Source of the DNA: Cryptomeria japonica
Taxonomy: Eukaryota > Streptophyta > Pinopsida > Cupressales > Cupressaceae
Direction: 5' to 3'
Assembly: GCF_030272615.1 (NCBI RefSeq)
Contig: NC_081408.1
Span: 612,586,977-612,650,976, forward strand
DNA length: 64,000 bases
Shown here one piece after another: positions 33,481 through 44,553 of this stretch (within the stretch, counting starts at the first letter, position 1; each line of letters begins with the position of its first letter). Both the position numbers and the translations under genes were made by a program. Under the pieces are notes generated by a model. That model did no database searches. It saw only the letters and a program-made list of their open reading frames with translations, and had not been told where the DNA came from.

Positions 33481-34376
33481 ACATTGATACTCTTAATAAT
33501 TTTCGGAGTCCTGTTGTTGTAACACTTGAGAGATTTGCTTTTAGTGGAATATCCTAGAAATATTCCTTCATCACTCTTAGCATCAAACTTGCTCACATGC
33601 TCACCTCTCCTGATATAGCACTTGCTGCCAAATACTTTGAAATAAATTACATTGGGAGTTCTCCCATTCCAGTACTCATAGGGGGTTTTGTCTTTAACTT
33701 TCTTGATGAGTACCCAGTTCATAGTATAGACTATTGTGCTTACCACTTCCCTCCAAAATGTGTGAGCTACCTTTCCTTGGATTAGCATAGTTTTGGCCGC
33801 TTCCACTACAGTCCTATTATTCCTGTCTGCTATGTCATTCTGTTGTGGTGTCCTTAGAGCAGACAACTACCTCTTGATGTCATTCTCTTCACATTACTTG
33901 TTGAATTCATCAGAAGTGAATTCACCTCCCTGATCAGATCTAAGGCATTTTATTCTTTGGTCGCTCTCCTTCTCAACCAATGCTCTAAAGGCTTTGAACT
34001 TTCCAAATGCCTCAGACTTGTCTTTCAAGAATGTGACCCACATCATTCTTGAGTAGTCATCAGTAAGAATATTGAAATACTGATCTCCCTGAATACTTGT
34101 TGTTTTCATTGGACCACACAGATCAGTGTGCACTAGATAAAGTAATTTCTCTGCTGAAAAAGACTTACCTTTGAATGTTGAGGAAGACATCTTCCCAAGT
34201 TGACATTCTCTACACAAAGCATTCTTCGGTTTGTTTAGCAAAGGCAATCCTCTTACTGCCTTGATCTTACTGGCCTTTACTATATTATCAAAGTTTAAAT
34301 GACAGAGTCTCCTATGCCATATCCAATTGTCATCAAACTTCACCATCAGATACTGATTGATCTGGGCATTCAGCTT
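33481..34376 (-). pseudogene. Copia B integrase
   Basis: The pre-integrase zinc domain is present (WHRRLCHLN and CRECQLGK, an HHCC pattern). The core has HTDLCGPM (first catalytic Asp at ~34124), LTDDYSRMMW and LRSDQGGEF (second Asp). The third acidic residue lies in NDIADRNNRT, where the family normally has ERKNRT, so the catalytic Glu appears replaced by Asp. Two stops lie between the second and third motifs (near 33892 and 33867). The C-terminal GKR-like region follows (KVFGSKCYIRR, GIFLGYSTKSKSLKCYN). By family this enzyme inserts element DNA. This copy is broken. Confidence 0.88.
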
Positions 34377-34778
34377 AAATAGGTTTCCTTTGGTCTGTTT
34401 ACTGGTGGAAATAAGTTCACCACTCTTTCCGATTATTTTGCAGACCCCACCTTTGAACTCTATAATAAGTCCTTTTTCATTTAGCTAAGCAACACTCAAA
34501 AGGTTGTGCTTAAGGCCTTCCACCCAATAGACATCATCTGCACTACTCTTTCCATTCAGTGAGATGGATCCTTTTCCTTTTACCATGTAGGGTGCATCGT
34601 TGCCAGACCAGACAACACCTCCATCATATTCTTCTAGAGTCAGAAACTTTCTCCGGTTACCCATCATGTGCTGAGAACACCCGCTATCAATGATCCACTC
34701 ATTAGAGTTGTAAATGTGAGAGACAAGGGCTTTATGATTAGACACATCTTCCTTTACAACTGCAAACACTATGTCCTA
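34377..34778 (-). pseudogene. Copia B protease region
   Basis: Aspartic protease of the retropepsin type: WIIDSGCSQHMMGN contains the DSG active site (Asp at ~34688), followed by VKGKGSISLNGK and VEGLKHNLLSVA, the usual copia protease end. A stop (~34484) then interrupts the frame in ...LSVAxLNEKGL. It would release Gag and Pol proteins. It is flanked by gag (stops near 34780) and integrase in one frame. Confidence 0.85.
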
Positions 34779-35738
34779 ATTCTATTCATCCTCAGATTCT
34801 TCATCGGTAACACCTTCATCCACTAAAACAAGACAATTTCTCCTACCTCCTCCTTTATACTTTCTAAACCTTTCTGATTTATCCTTATTGTCATTGTTAG
34901 GATAGTTAATAGCTATATATCCTATCTTATTGTAGGAAAAACATTTTAGAGGAAGCTTACCTCTATATTTTCTGGTGCCTTTTGGAAGTCTCTTGGCAAG
35001 AAGAGCTTCAAACTCCATCAGAATCTCCTCATCGTCCATATCTCTGCTTGGCCTGGATTCATAACTGGTGTTGACCTCTTTTCTTTTTCTAGTTGCTACA
35101 GAGGAAACATATGCAATAAAGGCTGACGATGTCTTCTGAACACTACCATCATAGCTATTCAATTCATATGCAGCCAACTTTGCAATAATAGAGTCTAAAG
35201 ATACCTTTGTTTTATCAATAGACCTTAGCTCCTAAATAGTGGCAACCCTGATTGTATAGACCGGTAACAATGATCTCAAAAATTTACTGACAAGGGTGGC
35301 ATCATCAATTGTTCCACCAGTGCTCTTGATATCTCCAACCATAGTATTGATCCTTATGCCATATTGTTGAATGGTCTCTCCTTCAACCATCCTCATGTCT
35401 TCAAATTTTCCTCTAAGGCTTTCTTCCTTAGCCTTCTTGACATGCTCATCACCACCATAAATGGTTTCCAATGTGTCCCAAACATCCTTAGGACTGTCCT
35501 TATCTTGTACATCAATGAACTCAATATCGGACAGGCTGCTAATAAGGGCTTCCATGACTTGCCCATTTTCTTGAATCTCTCTTTTCTGATCATTGGTGAG
35601 AGTGCCAGTAGGGATTGCATAGGCATTCTCAACATATCTCTAGTGTTGAGCACCCAAACTCTTGATATAAATCGTCATTCTATCCTTCCATATTTTGAAG
35701 TTGTCCATATTGAACTTAGGACCTTCCCTCTTCATCAT
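34779..35738 (-). pseudogene. Copia B gag
   Basis: The start is one of two adjacent ATGs at 35735-35738, followed by NFKIWKDRMTIYIKSLGA. The UBN2-type Gag core is recognisable (KDVWDTLETIYGGDEHVKKA, LRGKFEDMRMVEGETIQQY, LVSKFLRSLLPVYTIRV). A decayed zinc knuckle (CFSYNKIGYIAINYP) has lost its second Cys, the His and the final Cys. Stops lie near 35641 and 35231. It would form the particle shell. Unlike the two pol-less elements it has one knuckle, not four. Confidence 0.85.
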
Positions 35739-35795
35739 CAAAGTGAGATCTTTCACCTCAAGCGGTTAAGCCTATATCATCGAGGACCTGGAGGT

Positions 35796-35807
35796 GCTCT
35801 AATACCA
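35796..35807 (-). promoter_or_regulatory. Primer binding site of copia B
   Basis: In element sense tggtattagagc, two bases after the LTR and identical to the site of copy 2 at 26356. Confidence 0.9.
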
Positions 35808-35809
35808 AT

Positions 35810-37244
35810 TGATGAATAATGATGAACAACTATTACTCTAACCGGTACTGAGAGGGGGGGGTGAATCGATACAAACAAAAAAATGCTTTAACATTTTGAC
35901 ACTCTTTGAACACAAATAACCGATTGTCTATATCACTGTACTTAACAATAGCAATACCGGTTAACAAAAATACTTCAGACAGCTAAACCGGTAAAACAAA
36001 AGTACTTCAAATAACATCCAACAATTTTCAAATCTAGATAGCTATTTTACCAGTTTGATCATGCATGAGTTGCATTAGTAATATCACAAACATTAGCTCT
36101 GCATGCATATAAAACTGAACAAAAAACTACTCAATCATCACATGAAAAATACACAGCCCATGACACATAGATTTTTCATGTGGAAACCCAAATGGGAAAA
36201 ACCACGGTAGGGATGAATACCCACAAGATTGTTTTGAACTCTTTTGAAGTCTTCTCTATTAGGAGCCTAGTCCAGTTAAAGACTTTATAGTAAGGTTCTA
36301 CTAGGAACTGATCCTATTAGGGATCACCTAGTTAAGGGATGGCTATATACCCTGTTAAAGGTTACCTCACTAGAGGATTTAAAGAACTCAATGAGCTTGA
36401 GTCACTTGGTTAGAGGATTTGCAACAAGCCTGTTAAAGCTACCCGATCAATGGATTTTTCTTCCGTTGAAATGGTTAGAAGACAATAGGTAAGACTCCAA
36501 TATGATAACAACACTACTTTGCTAAGGTAGATCCTTTTTAGTTCCTCTCTTCTGCAATCACACTCTGCAGACTCCTCACTCTGGTTTGGCAAGTATCAAG
36601 TCTTCAACACAAAGACATAAACACAACTTTTGCCAACACAAATAATAACAAACATCATCGACCTTATAGACAACAATTAGGTTGCTAGCATAAACCCTAA
36701 ACCCTAAGAATTTTAGGTTTACAATTACAAGTGGTTTGATCCTGACTGTTAAAATGCATTGCATAGAATAGAACAATCTAAGAAAGATCTCAAGTCATTC
36801 TGCATTGTCCAATCTTCACCATACCTGGAAGTCAGTAACCTATCACACATTCTTCACACATCGCTAAGAGAAACACACATTCCCGAGGTAGACATTTAAT
36901 GCATTTGCTCTTCACGCACAAGATCCTCAAAGAGATTCTTCACATGCACAAGCTGACATGGCATCTCGATCTCATCCTTGTCTCCTAACTAACTCATCAC
37001 AGAATGTCATCGGTTGCACCACACAAGTCACATCGCCGAACCGGAAACCCTCAAGCTGAACTGAGACTACCAACAGATAGTCAAATTGTGAACCCCGACA
37101 CTAGTTCACTCCATCCTAGTTGACTATAGCCACTTCCATTCTTCATATTGGTTCATATCGGTTCACCTGCTTGAGTACCACATACCTATTCACTTATTGA
37201 CATCAATGATAACATACATTGTCACTACTTCATCATATGCCAAC
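35810..37244 (-). repeat. 5' LTR of copia B
   Basis: 1435 bases. In element sense it starts TGTTGGCATATGATG and ends ...ATTCATCA. The shared module is at 36179 (gtggaaacccaaatgggaaa), with gttaaag / gttagaggattt phrases at 36290-36420 and gagaggggggggtgaatcg at 35850. Flank after the LTR start: taacc (37245-37249). Confidence 0.9.
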
Positions 37245-37358
37245 ATAACCAACAATATGTTGAGGGTAACCCTTACACAGGTACAAGATCTTCTTACTAC
37301 CCCATAAATCATATACTAAGATATTAAGTGTTATAAGCATGGCTGAGGGATTCAATCA
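37245..37358 (+). repeat. Old repeat, left segment
   Basis: Matches 20142-20228 (gtacaagatcttcttactac, ataagcatggctgagggatt). The first part (caaccaacaatatgttgagg) matches 17001-17020, left of the other LTR-like block. Confidence 0.8.
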
Positions 37359-37696
37359 TGTAGAGAATGAAATTTGCTACCCCTGAAGTGATGAACTCCA
37401 AGGAACAAACTGACCTTTGCCCTACTTCACTTAAATTGGTGTTAAAGGTGAGCCAGGGGATGCAAAATACAAAATTAAATAAATAAGATATAGACAAGAT
37501 TTATAAATGATTTTGTTATGCCTTTGTCTTTAGGATGAGTGCATGGAACTAGGACACCAACATGATGCACCACCATTTGGTACAAACAAAGTACAGAGAC
37601 CACACAAATGTGATCGTATGACTAAACAAATGATATTATAATAAGTAAAATGAGTGATACTGAATGCAAAAAGCTAAAATAAGATAGGGCAAGATG

Positions 37697-39100
37697 TGAT
37701 GGTATGATGTATCAATAAGCATCCGGTAAACTAATGAGAAGGGGGGGGGCGAATCAGTAGATAGAAAAGTGACATAAACTTTTCACCAAACAAAAACAAC
37801 CTCTCAAGACAAACTCAAAACTGACTGGTTCAAACACTGAACTACAAATTGCAATATCACTGTCAAGTAAACCAGTTGACTGTCATAACAGAATAACAGT
37901 AAAACAACTCTAAAATTCTCAAAACCTTTTAAACGAAACATCCAAATACTTTATTGATAAAATTAAAAGCTCATTTCAGATTGTTGTCGGACATCATATC
38001 ATATCTAAGTGGATTTAGCAGTTAAGCAAATTAACCATATCAAACATAACCACAAAAACATTCACCACTTCACACAATGATTTTGACATGGAAACCCAAA
38101 TGGGAAAAACCACGGTGGGGATGAATACCCACAAGTATTCTAAACTCTTCTGAAGTTTGCCCTGTTAGGATCCAAGCCTGTTAAAGCTTTACAATAAGTC
38201 CTATTAAGAACAAATCTTGTTAGGGACCACCCGGTTAAAGGATTGACTATAATGCCCTATTCGAAGCAATAACCTATTAGGAGTAACCTTGATAGACGAT
38301 TTAAAATCCAAGCTAATGGATCACCTGGTTAGAGGACTTAGATAACACTAAGCTTGTTAGAGCTCACCCGGTTAGGGGATTTGACTGTTGTAATTGTTAA
38401 AGAACAACAGGGGTTTCTTGATCTGGTGAATAGCACTACTTTACTTGATCATATCCTTTTCATGCTCCTATCTTTCTTTACACATACTGCAAATACATCA
38501 TCTATTTCGACAACCAATCACTCTTACATTCAACCAAAATTGCCAACACTACAAAATGACTCATCGACCTTATAAACAAAACAATAGGTCGATAACACAT
38601 CACAAACCTAAGATCTCATAGAGATTACAAACAAATCAGTTCAAGTATGACCATTGGATTACACAGTAATCATTGCACATCATTCAAGACAACCTCGACT
38701 GCTGCTTGATCACCACTTCATCGAACTCTATATCTCATCACGTGGTTTCCATTACATGCAATGAACTTGCTCATTCCCAAGATAAAAGCCATTATCTGTA
38801 TGCACCAAAAATGATTTGAATCTCTTCTCATACAACATGCATACATGGCATAATCATTACCGCTCATCATTTGATCTTATACCAATACAACCGATTCACC
38901 AAGCTCAATCGATTAGGGTTTAGCATATCAACAGGTAGGGTTTATCGGTTGATCTCACTTCTTCTCTAGTAATACTAGTTTCCTTCACAAGCTCACTTAC
39001 CGGTTGCAAAACAACATTAATACAACATCATTACCGGTTATAATTGACATCAATGACAACATAAAAGTTCATCAATGCAATCTTCATGCAAATGCCAACA
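37697..39100 (-). mobile_element. Solo LTR nested in the array unit
   Basis: TGATGGTATG...GCCAACA on the plus strand, flanked by perfect agatg duplications (37692-37696 and 39101-39105). Layout as in the other minus-strand LTRs: a poly-G run (gagaagggggggggcgaatc), the module catggaaacccaaatgggaa (38090), and gttaaag / gttagaggac phrases (38150-38400). 1404 bases with no interior, so LTR-LTR recombination removed it. Copies in other units: 42726-44128, 47754-49157, 52782-54185, 57840-59243 and 62867 to the window end. Confidence 0.9.
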
Positions 39101-39467
39101 AGATGAAGGAAGCTTACAACTGGTCCATGATTGAAGCCTCTCACTAAATAAGTTTATTTCCTCGATCAAGAACCTACACACATACAAAAGAGGAAAAATG
39201 TTTGGGGTTGTTTGGAGACTTGCCTCAGTCAAGTCCTTTTTTGGTGTTTCCACCTCCACAGACAACCAAATAGATAGATAGATCAATATGTAAATAGAAA
39301 AGATAAATGATTTGATAGATAAGGGATGCGATAAATCCCAAAATGCTCAAAGACAAGATAAATAGAATGATGGAAAGATATTACCAAAGAGGCTTCAGAA
39401 AGCCAAGAGAGTTGCAAAAGAGTATTGTGACAAGTTAGAGATAGTTTTAACAAACTAGAGACTGTTG

Positions 39468-39468
<1 letters not shown>

Positions 39469-39525
<57 letters not shown>
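39469..39525. repeat. (TG)n(AG)n compound microsatellite
   Basis: About 32 bases of TG followed by 25 of AG, within the insert. The counterparts vary in length: ~44498-44553, ~49527-49582, ~54551-54639 (longest, with gagtgagtgag at the switch) and ~59612-59683. This explains most of the unit length variation. Confidence 0.9.
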
Positions 39526-39974
39526 TTTCTTGAGAGAATCAAGAAAGATTGAATGAATGAAAGAGATGGATTTGAAATGAGAGAATGGGAGGGAAAAGAG
39601 GGTTAGCGAGCCATTTCAGAAGATTCTAAGCCATTTCCACCAACCAAGATAGGTGACAAGTGTTGAAAAGCACATAATCCATTTTTAAACGTTAAGATGT
39701 TGCGAGACAAATGTGTGGTGTTCAGACATCCACATGGTGCACTAGTGTCTAGACAAATCATGCTAAAAAATGACAAGTGGCAAGAGAAACTCATGACTAG
39801 CATGAAACTGAAGCTGAAAGAGAGGTGCTAAAAAGGTGTCTTGAGCATCCTGAGAGGGAAAAGGCTGATGCAAGGACTGAAATGAGCCTACTCAAATGCT
39901 AGGGGAATGAATACTAAAGTGTCTACAAAAGTGTAGGTGGAATTGCAAAGGTGTATAGAATTTTTGACTCTACA

Positions 39975-40156
39975 AGTCATTGTACTACATTCAGGCTATG
40001 TGGTGTCTTTGGATTCCCACGCCTCATGCTTATTTATGGTTGAGGACTATATGTTTTAGTGCATAGTAGCTGGGAAGGGTAGTGGTATGTCTATTCATGT
40101 TAATTACGATATCAATGGGCCTAACAACCCAATACACTAACACACCACATAACATA
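39975..40156 (+). repeat. Old repeat, right segment
   Basis: Begins agtcattgtactacattcag, matching 20228-20260, and runs to the palindrome edge. No gene recognised. Confidence 0.7.
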
Positions 40157-42209
40157 AATTATGTGTTGAATTTTTAGATTAATTATTAAATGAGAAAAAC
40201 TGTACTGTTTTCTTTTTGTGTTTGTTTTACGGACATGACAATTTTTATTAACATTCAGTTAAAACAATTTTCTTCACACCCTATGATCTCCATTATTTTA
40301 CATTTTACTATAAGAATATATAATCTAGTTATTTGTCGTACATAGCTCCAAGAAGCATATGTGTTTGATTCTTTGATCGACATTTCAGATCAAACTCCAT
40401 CATCCATCATAAGGAATAAGATTATATAATCTATTTCTCTAGTTTTTGCTTTCTTATTCCTAATGTTAAATCATGGAGTTTGATCTGAAACGTCAATTGA
40501 AAAATCTCACACAGTTGATTCCTAAAGCTATGTACGTCAATGCTATATATTTAAAATCTAATTATTTATTTGACTAGTACTTTCATGAAAAACAGTTGTG
40601 CAACCATATAAATCGCCAGCCATATAAGAATAAAGAAACATACTGGAGAATTTACCTCTCATCTGACTCACAATTTATATGACTACATAACGAGTTCCAC
40701 TTTCATGAGCAGGAGTTATATATGTATCTCTCATCATTTCATTTATATTGATGATAAACATTCACAAGAAGTCTTTCTTGGAAAGAATGAATTCTCATGA
40801 GAGCAATAAACAATAATTGAATGTACGCATGTACTCCAAGTTTTAGTGTCGTGTTATAAGAAATTATATCGAAGTAAACTCGTTAGGTTATCATTCAGTC
40901 TGATAGGTTTGACACAAATTAAAATGTACAACTTCCTTTTGATGAAGTAGGGAAAATTAACATTGAGAGATAACGTATTCTCTTTCACGATTCCAATGTG
41001 GACGCTTCGTATTCAATCGGTAAAAGTTGATGTGATGATAGTCATGGCTAATTTGCATCCAAATCCAAAAGCAAATATCCTGGGAGGTGATATTTTTGTT
41101 TAATATTAGCAAGTGGTAAAGTATAAATTGCAACCCTTCAATCAACTAAACCATATTTGATTCCCCAAAGGGGTCCCTAGTACGTCTGAAAGTATTCTTA
41201 AAGAGACGCATGCATATCTCTTGACCGTGTCTTGGAAAGGAGGCTTAATCTTCATTCACCAAGAGAGAAAAAGGCAGAAATGTCATATTCAGTCTCTACC
41301 ACTTGCTGATATAAAATAGAAATATCACCTCCCGACTTCTTTGCTTTTGGATTTGGATGGAAATTAGCCATGACTGGTATTACATCAACCTTTTTCCGAT
41401 TGAATACGAATCGTCCATATTGGAGTCATGATAGAGAATACGTTATCTCTCAACGTTAATTTTCCCGAATTCGTCAAAAAGAATTTGTACATTTTAATAT
41501 GTGTCGTAATTATCAGTCGGATGGATAAACCAACGAGGTTACTTCCACATGACTTCTTATAAACACGACACTAAAACTTGGAGTATATGCGTACATTCAA
41601 TTATTGTGTATTGCTCTCATGAGAATTCATTCTTTCCAAGAAAGACTTTTTGTCAACGTCTATCATCAATGGAGGTGAAATGATCAGAGATACATATATA
41701 ACTCCTGCTCATGAAAGTGGAACTCGCTATGTAGTCATATAAATTGTTAGTCGTATGAGAGGTATATTATCTCATATGATCTTTATTCTTATATGGCTGG
41801 CGATTTATATAGATGAATAGCCGTTTCTAATGAAAGTAGTAGTCAAATAAATAACCAGATTAGAATCAATTGTGTGAGATTTTTTTATTGACGTTTCAAA
41901 TCAAACTCCATGATCCATCATCAGAAATAAGAAACCAAAAACTAGAGAAATAGATTATATATTCTTATTCCTTCTGATAGAAGATGGAGTTTGATCGGAA
42001 ATGTTGATCAAAGAAGCAAACACAAATGCTTCTTGGAGCTATGTACGACAAATAAGTAGATTATATATTCTTATAGGAAAATGTAAAATAATGGAGATCA
42101 TAGTGTGTAAAGAAAATTATTTTAACTGGATGTTAATAAAAACCATCTTGTCTGCTTTGTTTTTATTTTTTCTCATTTTATAATTAATCTACAAAACTCA
42201 ACACATAAT
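40157..42209. repeat. ~2.05 kb imperfect palindrome
   Basis: The left arm (40157 to ~41125) is the reverse complement of the right arm (~41300 to 42209) with scattered mismatches, around a ~170-base spacer. End check: aattatgtgttgaattttt against the inverse of ctcaacacataat. Inner check: gggaggtgatatttttgttt against the inverse of aatagaaatatcacctccc. Each arm holds its own hairpin. No transposase frame. A minus-strand frame at 40957-41145 recurs in every unit and has a diverged inverted counterpart in the right arm, but no known domain. It could be a foldback-type element or a long inverted duplication. Copies: 45185-47237, 50214-52265, 55271-57323, 60314-62350. Confidence 0.9.
40385..40490. 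repeat. Nested hairpin in the left palindrome arm
   Basis: cagatcaaactccatcat ... ggaataag pairs with cttattcc ... atggagtttgatctg, leaving a ~30-base loop. The matching hairpin in the right arm is at about 41892-42003 (aatcaaactccatgatcc with gatggagtttgatcgg). Confidence 0.8.
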
Positions 42210-42217
42210 AAAAACCG

Positions 42218-44495
42218 TTCACTTATTGACATCAATGATAACATACATTGTCACTACTTCATCATATGCCAACATAACCAACAATATGTTGACGGCAACC
42301 CTTACACAGGTACAAGATATTCTTACTACCCCATAAATCATATACTAAGATATTAAGTGTTATAAGCATGGCTGAGGGATTCAATCATGTAGAGAATGAA
42401 ATTTGCTACCCTTGAAGTGATGAACTCCAAGGAACAAACTGACCTTTTCTCTACTTCACTTAAATTGGTGTTAAAGGTGAGCCAGGGGATGCAAAATACA
42501 AAATTAAATAAATAAGATATAGACAAGATTTATAAATGATTTTGTTATGCCTTTGTCTTTAGGATGAGTGCATGGAACTATGACACCAACATGATGCACC
42601 ACCATTTGGTACAAAAAAAGTACAGAGACCACACAAATGTGATCGTACGACTAAACAAATGATATTATAATAAGTAAAATGAGTGATACTGAATGCAAAA
42701 AGCTAAAATAAGATAGGGCAAGATGTGATGGTATGATGTATCAATAAACATCCGGTAAACTAATGAGAAGGGGGGGGCGAATCAGTAGATAGAAAAGTGA
42801 TATAAACTTTTCACCAAACAAAAACAACCTCTCAAGACAAACTCAAAATTGACTGGTTCAAACACTGAACTACAAATTGCAATATCACTATCAAGTAAAC
42901 CAGTTGACTGTCATAACAGAATAACAGTAAAACAACTCTGAAATTCTCAAAACCTTTTAAACGAAACATCCAAATACTTTATTGATAAAATTAAAAGCTC
43001 ATTTCAGATTGCTGTTGGACATCATATCATATCTAAGTGGATTTAGCAGTTAAGCAAATTAACCATATCAAACATAACCACAAAAACATTCACCACTTCA
43101 CACAATGATTTTGACATGGAAACCCAAATGGGAAAAACCACGGTGGGGATGAATACCCACAAGTATTCTGAACTCTTCTGAAGTTTGCCCTGTTAGGATC
43201 CAAGCCTGTTAAAGCTTTATAATAAGTCCTATTAAGAACAAATCTTGTTAGGGACCACCCGGTTAAAGGATTGACTATAATGCCCTATTCTAAGCAATAA
43301 CCTATTAGGAGTAACCTTGATAGAGGATTTAAAATCCAAGCTAATGGATCACCTGGTTAGAGGACTTAGATAACACTAAGCTTGTTAGAGCTCACCCGAT
43401 TAGGGGATTTGACTGTTGTAATTGTTAAAGAACAACAGGGGTTTCTTGATCTGGTGAATAGCACTACTCTACTTGATCATATCCTTTTCATGCTCCTATC
43501 TTTCTTTACACATACTGCAAATACATCATCTATTTCGACAACCAATCACTCTTACATTCAACCAAAATTGCCAACACTACAAAACAACTCATCGACCTTA
43601 TAAACAAAACAATAGGTCGATAACACATCACAAACCTAAGATCTCATAGAGATTACAAACAAATCGGTTCAAGTATGACCATTGGATTACATAGTAATCA
43701 TTGCACATCATTCAAGACAACCTCGACCGCTGCTTGATCACCGCTTCATCGAACTCTATATCTCATCAGGCGGTTTCCATTACATGCAATGAACTTGCTC
43801 ATTCCCAAGACAAAAACCATTATCTGTATGCACCAAAAATGATTTGAATCTCTTCTCATACAACATGCATACGTGGCATAATCATTACCGCTCATCATTT
43901 GATCTTATACCAATACAACCGATTCACCAAGCTCAATCGATTAGGGTTTAGCATATCAATAGGTAGAGTTTATTGTTTGATCTCACTTCTTCTCTAGTAA
44001 TACTAGTTTCCTTCACAAGCTCACTTACCGGTTGCAAAACAACATTAATACAACATCATTACCGGTTATAATTGACATCAATGACAACATAAAATTTCAT
44101 CAATGCAATCTTCATGCAAATGCCAACAAGATGAAGGAAGCTTACAACTGGTCCATGATTGAAGCCTCTCACTAAATAAGTTTATTTCCTCGATCAAGAA
44201 CCTACACACATACAAAAGAGGAAAAATGTTTGGGGTTGTTTGGAGACTTGCCTCAGTCAAGTCCTTTTTTGGTGTTTCCACCTCCACAGACAACCAAATA
44301 GATAGATAGATCAATATGTAAATAGAAAAGATAAATGATTTGATAGATAAGGGATGCGATAAATCCCAAAATGCTCAAAGACAAGATAAATAGAATGATG
44401 GAAAGATATTACCAAAGAGGCTTCAGAAAGCCAAGAGAGTTGCAAAAGAGTATTGTGACAAGTTAGAGATAGTTTTAACAAACTAGAGACTGTTG

Positions 44496-44553
<58 letters not shown>

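Larger units (their letters stand above)
32283..37244 (-). mobile_element. Copia B: Ty1-copia element truncated at its 3' end
   Basis: Minus-strand element with a complete 5' LTR (35810-37244), a primer site, and one gag-pol frame running gag, protease, integrase, RT: the Ty1-copia order. It stops at about 32283 inside the RT/RNase H connector (YRSMIGKM), so RNase H, the polypurine tract and the 3' LTR are absent. The breakpoint joins a gypsy fragment. The frame is largely preserved with scattered stops. The first 56 bases of its LTR (element sense) are repeated at the start of every unit of the 37-64 kb array. Confidence 0.9.
37359..39974. mobile_element. TGTAGAG...CTCTACA insert with 5-bp target duplication
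   Basis: Comparison with the uninterrupted site at 20222-20235 (ttcagtcattg) places the insert between aatca (37354-37358) and agtca (39975-39979). Ends are TGTAGAG and CTCTACA. Without the solo LTR nested in it the element is about 1.2 kb. TG...CA ends and a 5-base duplication fit a solo LTR, while the short inverted ends would also fit a small DNA element. Other units: 42388-45002, 47416-50031, 52444-55088, 57502-60131 and from 62529. Confidence 0.7.
37189..42217. repeat. Array unit 1
   Basis: First unit, and the only one whose left edge continues into the full copia B LTR. Sub-parts: LTR stub 37189-37244, old repeat 37245-37358 and 39975-40156, TGTAGAG insert 37359-39974, solo LTR 37697-39100, palindrome 40157-42209. 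Confidence 0.95.

Noticed and set aside
22580-33866. Copia A and copia B as two halves of one split element
   Set aside because: Both contain the same RT segments ([11 protein letters not shown] through YRSMIG), so they overlap. Their LTR sequences also differ.
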